From assembly GCA_021778575.1 (NCBI GenBank), contig JAJYCH010000234.1, positions 1 to 7,304 on the forward strand: a stretch of 7,304 bases of DNA, in the 5' to 3' direction. The DNA is from Planctomycetota bacterium (GTDB lineage Bacteria > Planctomycetota > Planctomycetia > Isosphaerales > Isosphaeraceae). The first letter of the stretch is position 1, and each line of letters begins with the position of its first letter. The notes beneath the pieces are model-generated. The model did not search any database. It was not told the DNA's origin and saw nothing but the letters and a program-made list of their open reading frames with translations. Below, piece after piece: positions 1 through 6,988 of the stretch. The position numbers and the translations under genes were made by a program.

Positions 1-3000
1 TGCTTGCAGACCTCTGCCCATTTTTTCCCGAGGTACGGGTCCTTTTTGATACGTCTGACCGGATTGCCATCGAATCAGGCGCGGAAACATGGCCGAGTGA
101 ACATCTCTTTCAGTCGGAGGAGAGGGACAACAAGGCGATCTGGTCGGCCGAAGTCGGAGTGAATGTTGTTCTCTCAGCGCAGTGGGCTCTATATCAGTTG
201 TTGACCAGTCTGGGTCTACAAGCAGACGCCGTGGTGGGCCATAGTAGCGGCGAACTTCTCGCGCTAGCAGCATGTCAAAGTGTGGATGTAAACAAAAGCT
301 TCGAGGACAAACTGGGCTCGCTCGGAGCCATGTTTGGTGACCTGGAATCATCGCACTTAATTCCCGTTGCCCGCCTGGTGGCTATCGCGACAAGTCGAAA
401 CAAGGTTGAATCGGCGATCGGTGACGACGCTCATCGTATTCACATAGCGATGGACAATTGTCCGCATCAGGTGATCATCGCCGGTGATCCCGAATCCGTG
501 GAGCGAGTTGTTCGCCGTCTGCGTTCCGAAGCAATACAAACGGAGGATCTCCCATTCTCCCGAGCGTATCACACCTCGGCGTTTCGTCCCGCGATAGGAC
601 CGTTGCGATCCTTTTTCGATACATTGCCACTCCGTTCACCACGGATTCCAATTTATTCTTGTGCGACGGAAGCACGGATGCCGGATCATCCCGACAGTCT
701 CCGCGAACTTGCAATTGAACAATGGACACGCTGCGTTGAATTCCGGAAAACAATCGAACAAATGCATCGTGACGGAATAACGACATTTATTGATGTCGGG
801 GCACGTGGAAACCTCTCCGGATTTGTCGAAGATACGTTGCGCGGACGCCCGGCATTTGCGATCGCGACGAATCTGCCACGTCGCTCCGGCCTGACTCAGA
901 TCAATCATCTGGCCGCTTCACTCTTCGCCCAGGGAGTGACATTAACGACAGAACATCTCTATGCACGACGGCGGCCAGTCAAAGTCGATCTTTTTGAGAA
1001 ACATACGAACTATCAACAAAAACCAGCTCTCCGGGTTGGGTTTCCCACGATGTCCCTCTCCGCGGAGGTCATCGAGCGTTATCGCACTCGACAAGCACCA
1101 TTCAATTCAGACAATCAACACACAAAACTGAACCGCTTGCCGACGAATACGACCCAAGTATCCAACGTCGAAAGCAACTTCGATTCCGCCAGAGTGGTTC
1201 ATGCGTCAAACGATACTATCAACATTTTACCATTACTAAATATTGATCGAGAATCAGATTCCGTATACGCCGATTTCACAAATACAATGACGTGCTTCAG
1301 GGAGATTCAAGAAAACATTCTCGCGGCTTATTTTAATGATCGCTCACCACAACATTCAGCGCGTCAATCTTATGATCACTTTGAGTCTCCTTCGAATGAA
1401 ATCCCTTCTGGTCCCTGGGCCGGGTCAATAGTCTCACTGGAACCCGGGAAATCTTGCGTTTCGATGGTTACTCTCGACTGGCGCGATGATCCGATTGCCG
1501 AACATCACACGCTAGGTGGTCGGCGGATCTCCGCGATTCACAAAGAATGGCGTGGACTGCCGGTCTTGCCGTTTAGCGTGATGGCTGAAATTCTCGCGGA
1601 ATCGGCAGCTCGCCTGTTTCCCGGGCTTTCTGTCATCGCTTTGCATCAGGTAACCGCCGTGAAGTGGATCCGCTACGAATTTGATCCAATCGCGCTGGAG
1701 GTGCGTGCCCGACGAGAATCAGAAAGCATGATTCGCGTGAGCATTCATAATCGTGGTTTGATCTCAGCGATGAAACTAGCCGAATCTGCCGTGTTCGAAG
1801 GCCTGGTTGAATTTGGCGATCGGCGTCAAGATCCGATCAAGGCAAATGATTTCTCACTTGATGATTCACAACGTTGTCGATTCACTGCCGATTCGATCTA
1901 CTCCGAACAATGGCTCTTCCACGGACCAGCACTCCAGTCCGTGGTTGAGATCGGTCGGATTTCGATAGAGGGGATTGAAGGCAAACTCGAGGTTCTCCCG
2001 CTCGAACCCCTCCTTCGGTCGGGCAAGGATGCCCAACATGTTTTGACCGACCCGATTATTCTTGATAACTTCACGCATTTGTTAGGTGCCTGGGGTCTCG
2101 ATCGGTTGGCCGATGACGGTGACGTCATTTTTCCACTCCGGATGGATCAATTGTTGATCCTGGGCGAGCGGCCGTCCGTCGGCTCGCGGGTAAGTTGCCG
2201 GATAGCCATCGTCGAACGTGAACGCCATCGGGTTCGGGTTAACGCCGATATCGTTCGGGCCGACGGCAGTCTCTGGATGACCATCCGAGGCTGGGAAGAC
2301 TGGCGGTTCCACTGGCCGGGCACTTACCGCGATAGCTTCCGCCAACCCGACCAGACGTTTCTCGGTGATCGACTTGAATTGCCAGGGTCAAACGGAAATA
2401 CCGTGGCTGTCTGGCTAGAACCTCCCGCGGACATGGGGCGGCCAATCTGGCGTGACGTTCTCGAACATGTTCAACTAGGTGTTAATGAACGATCCTCGTA
2501 TCTTGCTCTGCAGGGTCCCGATCAGCGACGGACTCATCGGCTCTGGGGCCGGATCGCCGCCAAGGAATGCGCCCGACGTCTCTGGGTCGATCAAGGACAA
2601 GGCGCGATCTATCCGGCTGATCTGATCGTCGAGCCTGATTCCCGAGGGCGGCCGATTCTGAAATCTGGTATCGATCCCGGGAAGACGGATTTACCTGTCA
2701 TCTCGATCGCTCATGTCGATGGTGTCGCGGTTGCCCTTGGAAGTCTTGATCCAAAAGGGCTGATCGGGATCGACATTGAACCGATCGTTAATCGCACGTC
2801 ACTGTTCGAGTCGACAGCATTCCTGCCTGGGGAACGGAATCTACTCGATCGATGGCCCACTGAACACCGCGCGGAAGGCATCGCGCGACTCTGGTGCGCC
2901 AAGGAAGCCGTGGCCAAAGCAACCGGGTGGGGGTTCCTGGATGGTCCGGGATCGGTCGAAATCATTGAATTCGTTCATGATGGACGGGCCTGGGCCAGGC

Positions 3001-3119
3001 TTCGTGGCTCGCTGGCAAACGCCTGTCCCGACTTTGCCAAAACGTATCTATTTGTGAGGACTCATCGTCGGGGCGACTTTGCCTGGGCCTGGACCTTGAT
3101 GGAGGAAGGACGACCATGA
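1..3119 (+). CDS. Polyketide synthase-like protein, AT-DH-PPTase, 5' partial
   Basis: The reading frame is open from the window edge (first full codon at position 3) to the TGA at 3117-3119. The true start is upstream, and the GTG at 159 lies inside the AT domain. The AT spans roughly 1-1000: GHSSGE at 237-254 with nucleophile Ser at 243-245, catalytic His in AYHT at 570-572, and a late FIDVGARGN block at 786-812. A poorly conserved linker (about 1000-1440) contains no carrier-protein or ketoreductase motif. The double-hotdog DH follows (about 1440-2370): EHHTLGG with the likely catalytic His at 1506-1508, FHGP at 1917-1928, and DNFTH with the likely catalytic Asp at 2064-2066. The C-terminus is a Sfp/AcpS-superfamily PPTase (about 2400-3110): IGIDIE around 2763-2780 and WCAKEA at 2892-2909, supplying the Mg-binding acidic residues. 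It would load, dehydrate and self-activate carrier-bound acyl chains in the cytosol. Domain calls are firm; the product is unknown. Confidence 0.9.
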   Translation, partial: LADLCPFFPEVRVLFDTSDRIAIESGAETWPSEHLFQSEERDNKAIWSAEVGVNVVLSAQWALYQLLTSLGLQADAVVGHSSGELLALAACQSVDVNKSFEDKLGSLGAMFGDLESSHLIPVARLVAIATSRNKVESAIGDDAHRIHIAMDNCPHQVIIAGDPESVERVVRRLRSEAIQTEDLPFSRAYHTSAFRPAIGPLRSFFDTLPLRSPRIPIYSCATEARMPDHPDSLRELAIEQWTRCVEFRKTIEQMHRDGITTFIDVGARGNLSGFVEDTLRGRPAFAIATNLPRRSGLTQINHLAASLFAQGVTLTTEHLYARRRPVKVDLFEKHTNYQQKPALRVGFPTMSLSAEVIERYRTRQAPFNSDNQHTKLNRLPTNTTQVSNVESNFDSARVVHASNDTINILPLLNIDRESDSVYADFTNTMTCFREIQENILAAYFNDRSPQHSARQSYDHFESPSNEIPSGPWAGSIVSLEPGKSCVSMVTLDWRDDPIAEHHTLGGRRISAIHKEWRGLPVLPFSVMAEILAESAARLFPGLSVIALHQVTAVKWIRYEFDPIALEVRARRESESMIRVSIHNRGLISAMKLAESAVFEGLVEFGDRRQDPIKANDFSLDDSQRCRFTADSIYSEQWLFHGPALQSVVEIGRISIEGIEGKLEVLPLEPLLRSGKDAQHVLTDPIILDNFTHLLGAWGLDRLADDGDVIFPLRMDQLLILGERPSVGSRVSCRIAIVERERHRVRVNADIVRADGSLWMTIRGWEDWRFHWPGTYRDSFRQPDQTFLGDRLELPGSNGNTVAVWLEPPADMGRPIWRDVLEHVQLGVNERSSYLALQGPDQRRTHRLWGRIAAKECARRLWVDQGQGAIYPADLIVEPDSRGRPILKSGIDPGKTDLPVISIAHVDGVAVALGSLDPKGLIGIDIEPIVNRTSLFESTAFLPGERNLLDRWPTEHRAEGIARLWCAKEAVAKATGWGFLDGPGSVEIIEFVHDGRAWARLRGSLANACPDFAKTYLFVRTHRRGDFAWAWTLMEEGRP
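3101..3106 (+). promoter_or_regulatory. Shine-Dalgarno site for the ACP gene
   Basis: GGAGGA lies 9 nt before the ATG at 3116, inside the last codons of the synthase gene. With the ATGA stop/start overlap it supports translational coupling, which would keep ACP and synthase in fixed proportion. It also fixes the ACP start. Confidence 0.75.
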
Positions 3120-3382
3120 CCGAACCCGAGATCCTGAACGATGTGGCCCGTATTCTGGCGGACTTCCAGGGGCGCGAATACCTCGGGACGATTGACCGGG
3201 AAACCCGGTTCTTCGCCGACCTCGGTCTGGCTTCGATCGACGCCGTTGTTCTCGGCGAGATGCTTCAAGATCACTATGGCCGCCCCCTGCCCTTCGGTGA
3301 ACTCATGGGAGAAATCGGCCGGCGCGAAGACCGCGATCTCACGATCGGCGAGTTGACGGCATTCTTGTCACGGTCTTTATAA
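3116..3382 (+). CDS. Discrete acyl carrier protein
   Basis: An 88-residue protein, the usual size for a free-standing ACP. The signature ADLGLASIDAV (around residues 34-43) places the phosphopantetheine-accepting Ser at residue 40 (codon TCG, 3233-3235), where helix II of the four-helix fold would begin. Ala replaces the Asp of the classic DSL motif. The start overlaps the synthase stop by ATGA, so the two are almost certainly cotranslated. Since the neighbouring AT-DH-PPTase protein shows no carrier domain, this ACP is the obvious carrier for the growing chain, and the fused PPTase is its likely activating enzyme. It could alternatively serve a starter-unit pathway, but the overlap argues for partnership with the synthase. 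Confidence 0.9.
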   Translation: MTEPEILNDVARILADFQGREYLGTIDRETRFFADLGLASIDAVVLGEMLQDHYGRPLPFGELMGEIGRREDRDLTIGELTAFLSRSL

Positions 3383-3386
3383 GAAG

Positions 3387-3413
3387 TTGACGTTAGGTAA
3401 TAGACTTTATCAT
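3387..3413 (+). promoter_or_regulatory. Possible sigma-70-like promoter before the hydrolase
   Basis: In the AT-rich spacer between ACP and hydrolase, TTGACG (3387-3392) resembles a -35 box and TATCAT (3408-3413) a -10 box. Each matches five of six consensus bases, but the 15-bp gap is shorter than the preferred 17. It would give the hydrolase, SDR and methyltransferase genes their own transcription start. I see no convincing hairpin terminator in the spacer, so read-through from the synthase is also possible. This is a weak call made on consensus alone. Confidence 0.3.
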
Positions 3414-3447
3414 ACACTCATTTTGTGATTTTGACGAGGATTAACAT

Positions 3448-4293
3448 ATGCCCAGACTCAAGGTCAACGGTCTCACGTTTCACATCCAGCAGGCGGGGGA
3501 AGGACCCGACCTGATTCTGATCCACGGCCTGACTGGCGACCTCTCGATCTGGTTTCTCTGCAAGGCGATGACCGAACTATCCCGGTCACATCGGGTCACG
3601 GCCTTTGATCTCCGGGGGCATGGCTATAGCGATGTACCGCCCACCGGCTATACCTCGCGCGATCAGGCCGAGGACGTTCTCGGCCTGATGGATGCGGTCG
3701 GTGCCCGACAGGCAAAGCTCGTCGGCCACAGTTTTGGCGCGGTGATCGCTTTGCATACCGCCGTGCTGGCTCCGGAGCGAGTCGAGGCTCTTGTCCTTTC
3801 CGATCCCTATTTTCCCGCACTCCGGCACCTCGAAGATCTCAGCCGGTGGGGACACTGGGAAGCTTTTCAGAAGGAAGCCGCCGACGCGGGTGTCAGTCTT
3901 TCAAGCGAACACTGGTATGATATCGGTAAGTTTTTTAATCAAGTCATGCATCTGGATGAAGCCAAACTTCTTCAGTTTCGTCAGGCGGTTGGGCTTCCAG
4001 GAATGAACCGTCTCCTTCGACTGGGAACCACGACGGCCGGGGATGATTCGAAGGTCGAGGCGGGACTGACGCTGGAAAAAATTCTCGCCGTGCGACAACC
4101 CATTCTCGCGCTTTATGGTGATGGGTCGCCTTTTCTTTCCACGGCGGAATATCTTGCGTCACATCTTGCAAGCTGTCGCCAGGTTTTGATTCCGAACTCA
4201 CAACACCGAGCCCCGGAGGAAAATCCCGAAGCTTTCACGTCGGCATTGATCTCCTGGGTCGAATCGCTGGCTCCCATGGAGGTGACCCGATGA
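3448..4293 (+). CDS. Alpha/beta-fold hydrolase, possible chain-releasing thioesterase
   Basis: A 281-residue single-domain alpha/beta hydrolase, a typical size. The HGL oxyanion-hole motif is at residues 26-28, FDLRGHG at 53-59, and the nucleophile elbow GHSFGA at 93-98 gives Ser95 (3730-3732). The likely acid is Asp225 in ALYGDGS and the likely base is His253 in NSQHRAPEENP, completing the triad. No signal peptide is visible, so it should be cytosolic. The start is supported by GAGGA at 3436-3440, 7 nt before the ATG. Lying just after a synthase and ACP that show no releasing domain, it is a good candidate to hydrolyse or edit the ACP-bound thioester. Family motifs alone cannot separate thioesterase from esterase, lactonase or a C-C bond hydrolase, so the role is inferred from context. 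Confidence 0.87.
   Translation: MPRLKVNGLTFHIQQAGEGPDLILIHGLTGDLSIWFLCKAMTELSRSHRVTAFDLRGHGYSDVPPTGYTSRDQAEDVLGLMDAVGARQAKLVGHSFGAVIALHTAVLAPERVEALVLSDPYFPALRHLEDLSRWGHWEAFQKEAADAGVSLSSEHWYDIGKFFNQVMHLDEAKLLQFRQAVGLPGMNRLLRLGTTTAGDDSKVEAGLTLEKILAVRQPILALYGDGSPFLSTAEYLASHLASCRQVLIPNSQHRAPEENPEAFTSALISWVESLAPMEVTR
4278..4285 (+). promoter_or_regulatory. Strong Shine-Dalgarno site for the SDR
   Basis: GGAGGTGA matches an 8-base stretch complementary to the usual 3' end of bacterial 16S rRNA. Its GGAGG core ends 7 nt before the ATG at 4290. It lies within the hydrolase coding end and fixes the SDR start at the ATGA overlap, implying coupled translation of the two enzymes. Confidence 0.75.
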
Positions 4294-5069
4294 AGAAGCC
4301 AACAGTGATTGTCACTGGAGCGGGACGTGGGATCGGACGAGGAACAGCGATCGCACTGGCGGAATCCGGCTGCTCGGTTGGGTTGATTGATCGCGATCAG
4401 GAGCCGCTTGAAGCAGTCGCGCAGGAGTTGATCGGTCGAGGTTTTACCGTCGCGTTTGCTGCCGCCGACGTGACGGATCGACTTGGACTGGCGGAGGTTG
4501 TCCGCTCGATCGAAGCTCAAATCGGACCGACAGGTGTTTTGATTGCCTGCGCCGGGATTGGTCGATTGACTCAAGTTCCCAATCTCGATATTGCCGGACT
4601 GGAAGCCCTTCTGGCGGTGAACGTGGTGGGCGTGGTCAATTCGATCGAGGCGGTCTTGCCTGGAATGATCGAGCGCAAGTCGGGGCACATCGTGGGTGTT
4701 TCGAGCGTTGCGGGATATCGGGGATTGCCGTGGATGGCGTCCTATTCCGCCTCGAAAGCCGCGATCTCGACGTTCCTCGAAGGAATTCGACCTGCGCTGA
4801 AACGTCGAGGGGTCACGATCACAACGGCTTGCCCGGGCTTCGTCCGGACCGACCTCACGTCGAAAACCCCGTTCCGGAAGCCGGTCCCGATGATGGAACC
4901 CGCCGAAGCAGGACGGCGAATCGCTCGGGCGGCGCTCCGACGATCGAGGAATGCCGTTTTTCCGTTCAGCACAGCGCTCGGCATGGCGTTCTTGAAATAT
5001 GTTCCTGACTCGGTTTTTGACTGGATGATGGACCGCGCCGGGCCTCGAGGACTGACCACGGATTTCTGA
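4290..5069 (+). CDS. Short-chain dehydrogenase/reductase (SDR), possible trans ketoreductase
   Basis: A 259-residue classical SDR. The Rossmann glycine motif TGAGRGIG is at residues 9-16. An acidic residue at the end of beta-2 (Asp34) suggests NAD(H) preference, though Arg35 leaves NADP(H) possible. The catalytic set is intact with standard spacing: Asn111, Ser139, and Tyr152/Lys156 in YSASK. The usual NNAG structural motif reads ACAG (86-89). The C-terminus (about 225-250) is hydrophobic and amphipathic, as in SDRs that act on lipids or touch membranes. The gene overlaps the hydrolase by ATGA with a strong Shine-Dalgarno, so the two should be cotranslated. With no ketoreductase domain visible in the synthase, it could reduce ACP-bound beta-ketoacyl intermediates. 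A later tailoring redox step is the alternative. The fold and chemistry are secure; the substrate is not. Confidence 0.9.
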   Translation: MKKPTVIVTGAGRGIGRGTAIALAESGCSVGLIDRDQEPLEAVAQELIGRGFTVAFAAADVTDRLGLAEVVRSIEAQIGPTGVLIACAGIGRLTQVPNLDIAGLEALLAVNVVGVVNSIEAVLPGMIERKSGHIVGVSSVAGYRGLPWMASYSASKAAISTFLEGIRPALKRRGVTITTACPGFVRTDLTSKTPFRKPVPMMEPAEAGRRIARAALRRSRNAVFPFSTALGMAFLKYVPDSVFDWMMDRAGPRGLTTDF

Positions 5070-5112
5070 TGTTCGTAAACCTCGCATATCTGTCAAGAGA
5101 ATTGCCACGATC

Positions 5113-5871
5113 ATGAGTCGCGTCACTTCAACCCCCCGAGCGAAATCCGAAGGCGGAATTCTCCCGCTTTCCTGGCCGGGTTCGAAGCTGCGCGGACGCA
5201 ATCGTATCGCCGAATCGTTCTATAACGGCCCCGGCTGGGCTCGATTCCGGCGCTGGGAGCGGTTGTTTCTGAAAATTCAGGGGGGTGAGGCAAGGGCTCG
5301 TCGGCAGATCCTCCGGCATCTCCCGACTCAGCCGATGGCCACGGTCCTTGAAGTCGGGATCGGCGACGGCGCGAACCTGAAACTGTTGCCGAAGGATTGG
5401 ACGACTTATGGCGTGGATATCGCGGTCCGACCCCTGGGTGAATGCCTGAATCTACACCCTTTGATGAACGGCCGCGTGCTTCGCTCCGAAGGGGAGAGCT
5501 TGCCGTTCGCAGACGCGGCTTTTGATGCGTGCTATTCGATTGGCGGGTTCAACTACTTTTGTGACCATGCGAGCACACTCCGCGAGATGCGACGGGTGAC
5601 CCGTGTTGGCGGGCGATTGATCGTTGCCGATGAGGATTCCCGCTTACATCGCTGGGGAATTGGTCACCTGATCGGTTTGAAGTCGATCGACGCATTCTGG
5701 CTCGGTGCTCTGGGACTGGATCGCGAATTTGTTCAGATGGTCTTCGACCAGCCGTTTGATCCTGGGCCTGTTGTGAGCCAACACTGGCCGGGCTCGGTCC
5801 GCCACTCGATCTGGGGTGGATTGGGCTACTGTTACGTTGCTTCGCACGAATCCGAACCATCTACGAGCTGA
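5113..5871 (+). CDS. SAM-dependent class I methyltransferase, first of tandem pair
   Basis: A 252-residue Rossmann-fold methyltransferase. Motif I is LEVGIGDG (residues 79-86), the ribose-binding acid is probably Asp102 in YGVDIA, and a UbiE/MenG-like segment follows: LPF.D..FDACYSIGGFNYF (130-149), then an REM block and a VGGRLIV strand. SIGGFNYF (142-149) recurs exactly in the next gene, as do the FYN.P.W, GGE and RHLP/RYLP blocks before motif I, so the two are paralogues. Residues 1-28 are Ser/Pro/Arg-rich and lack the zinc ribbon of the neighbour. It follows the SDR by 43 bp. The upstream Shine-Dalgarno is weak (AAGAGA, 12 nt away), so the start is less certain. It probably methylates a small hydrophobic product of this cluster; C- versus O-methylation cannot be told from sequence. 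Confidence 0.85.
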   Translation: MSRVTSTPRAKSEGGILPLSWPGSKLRGRNRIAESFYNGPGWARFRRWERLFLKIQGGEARARRQILRHLPTQPMATVLEVGIGDGANLKLLPKDWTTYGVDIAVRPLGECLNLHPLMNGRVLRSEGESLPFADAAFDACYSIGGFNYFCDHASTLREMRRVTRVGGRLIVADEDSRLHRWGIGHLIGLKSIDAFWLGALGLDREFVQMVFDQPFDPGPVVSQHWPGSVRHSIWGGLGYCYVASHESEPSTS

Positions 5872-5882
5872 GGAATCCTGGC

Positions 5883-6728
5883 ATGATCACGACCGAATCA
5901 AAAATCACCGACTGGTCGTCGGGTGCCGACATTTTTCGTTGCGCCCATTGCGGCGGTTCGCTCCAGAGTTCGAGCGAATCGACGTCGCTGTTCTGCCCGT
6001 CGTCCGGTCACGACTTTCCGATCGAGGACGACGTTCTCATTGCTCGACGGTTCGTCAGCGATAACAACAAGGTGGCTGTAGATTTTTACAACAGTCCACT
6101 CTGGCCCAAGTTCCGGTTCTGGGAATGGTTCACCTTTCTCTGCAACGGCGGCGAACGCCGATCGCGGGACAAGGTCCTGCGCTACCTGCCGAAGCAGTCC
6201 GGGTTGAAGTTGCTCGACGTGGCGATCGGAGATGGTGTGTATCTCGACTGGTTGCCGGCCGACTGGTCGGTGGTGGGGATCGACGTCTCGACGGTTCAGC
6301 TCGAAGCCTGCCGGAAACGTGCCGGCAAGCGCGATCTCAAGCTGATTCTCGGCGAGGCTGAAGACCTGCCGGTCCAGGATGGACGGTTCGACGCCGCGCT
6401 CAGCATCGGCGGATTCAATTATTTTAATGATCCTGAGAAAGCGCTCCGGGAGATGGTCCGGGCCGTCAAGCCTGGCGGTACGATTGTCGTTTCGGACGAG
6501 ATCCCCAACTTGACCGATCGCATGATCTTTCGCAAAATCGGTCTGCCCGGGGTCGACCGCTGGATCGTCTCGAAACTGTTCAAGCTCGGTGACGACTTCA
6601 CGGACATGGTCGAAAAATATCGAACACTTGATGTCCAGGCGATCGCCGAGCGTGTCTTGCCCGGTTGCCGATACGAGCGAATCTGGATGGGTGTGGGCTA
6701 CGTTCTCGTCGGTCAGGTCCCGGAATGA
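5883..6728 (+). CDS. SAM-dependent methyltransferase with N-terminal zinc-ribbon-like module
   Basis: A 281-residue protein. Residues 18-55 resemble the Trm112-like zinc ribbon found before many small-molecule methyltransferases: Cys20-x2-Cys23, then Cys38 and a GHDFPIEDD segment. The fourth ligand is not the usual Cys (CPSSGH), so His43 may replace it or the site may be degenerate. The catalytic Rossmann domain has motif I LDVAIGDG (112-119), Asp135 in VGIDVS for the ribose hydroxyls, EDLPVQDGRFDAALSIGGFNYF (161-182) and KPGGTIVVSDE. It is clearly paralogous to the gene just upstream, 11 bp away. GAGGA at 5870-5874, overlapping the upstream stop, sits 8 nt before the ATG and fixes the start. 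It probably acts on a related substrate, perhaps a successive methylation; the target is unknown. Confidence 0.87.
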   Translation: MITTESKITDWSSGADIFRCAHCGGSLQSSSESTSLFCPSSGHDFPIEDDVLIARRFVSDNNKVAVDFYNSPLWPKFRFWEWFTFLCNGGERRSRDKVLRYLPKQSGLKLLDVAIGDGVYLDWLPADWSVVGIDVSTVQLEACRKRAGKRDLKLILGEAEDLPVQDGRFDAALSIGGFNYFNDPEKALREMVRAVKPGGTIVVSDEIPNLTDRMIFRKIGLPGVDRWIVSKLFKLGDDFTDMVEKYRTLDVQAIAERVLPGCRYERIWMGVGYVLVGQVPE

Positions 6729-6732
6729 GGGG
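6727..6732 (+). promoter_or_regulatory. Shine-Dalgarno-like GAGGGG at permease start
   Basis: GAGGGG overlaps the stop of the second methyltransferase. It is only 3 nt from the ATG at 6736 and 18 nt from the in-frame ATG at 6751, so spacing suits neither well. The MRF... N-terminus typical of MacB/FtsX permeases favours 6736. Confidence 0.4.
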
Positions 6733-6977
6733 CTGATGCGATTTTCGACGATGATTATCCGGAACATGACCAATCGAACGGCCCGGACCGTGTTGACGGT
6801 CCTCGGCCTCTCGGTCGGGATCGCCGCCGTCATGATTTTGATGGGGGTCGCCGAGGGATTCGAGAAGTCGTTCCTGGCCATCTACCAATCAAAGGGGATC
6901 GATCTGGTTGTCGTCAAGGGCGGAATCAACAACCAGCTTTCCAGCAACCTTCAGGCCAGCCTGGCCGACAAGATCCG

Positions 6978-6988
6978 CGCGGCTTACC
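6978..6988. other. Probable rearrangement or assembly junction
   Basis: On the + strand, permease-like codons end near 6981 (ADKIRA, where family members normally continue with LPGV-like residues) and unrelated sequence begins. On the - strand, the stop codon of a separate membrane-protein-like frame falls at 6984-6986. Both changes meet within a few bases. No inverted repeat, tRNA or transposase is visible at the join. Confidence 0.55.

Noticed and set aside
159..161. GTG as the start of the synthase gene
   Set aside because: It is only 26 residues before the GHSSGE motif, and the frame upstream to position 3 encodes typical AT sequence (PFFPEVRVLFDTSDR), so the gene begins outside the window.
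5070..5112. Terminator or promoter between the SDR and first methyltransferase
   Set aside because: I found no stable GC-rich hairpin with a U-tract and no convincing -35/-10 pair in these 43 bases.
4113..5201. Long antisense open frame (362 residues) opposite the SDR
   Set aside because: It mirrors a well-supported SDR with intact catalytic residues. Its own translation is rich in Arg, Ser, Asp and His without domains or hydrophobic core patterns, as expected from the complement of a GC-rich gene.
6589..6735. Upstream ATG at 6589 as the permease start
   Set aside because: It lies inside the second methyltransferase in another frame and would add 49 residues with no permease character; the ATG at 6736 gives the normal family N-terminus.
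5898..6881. Long antisense open frame (327 residues) opposite the second methyltransferase
   Set aside because: It covers a clear methyltransferase and the start of the permease, shows no recognisable motif, and is explained by codon bias on the + strand.
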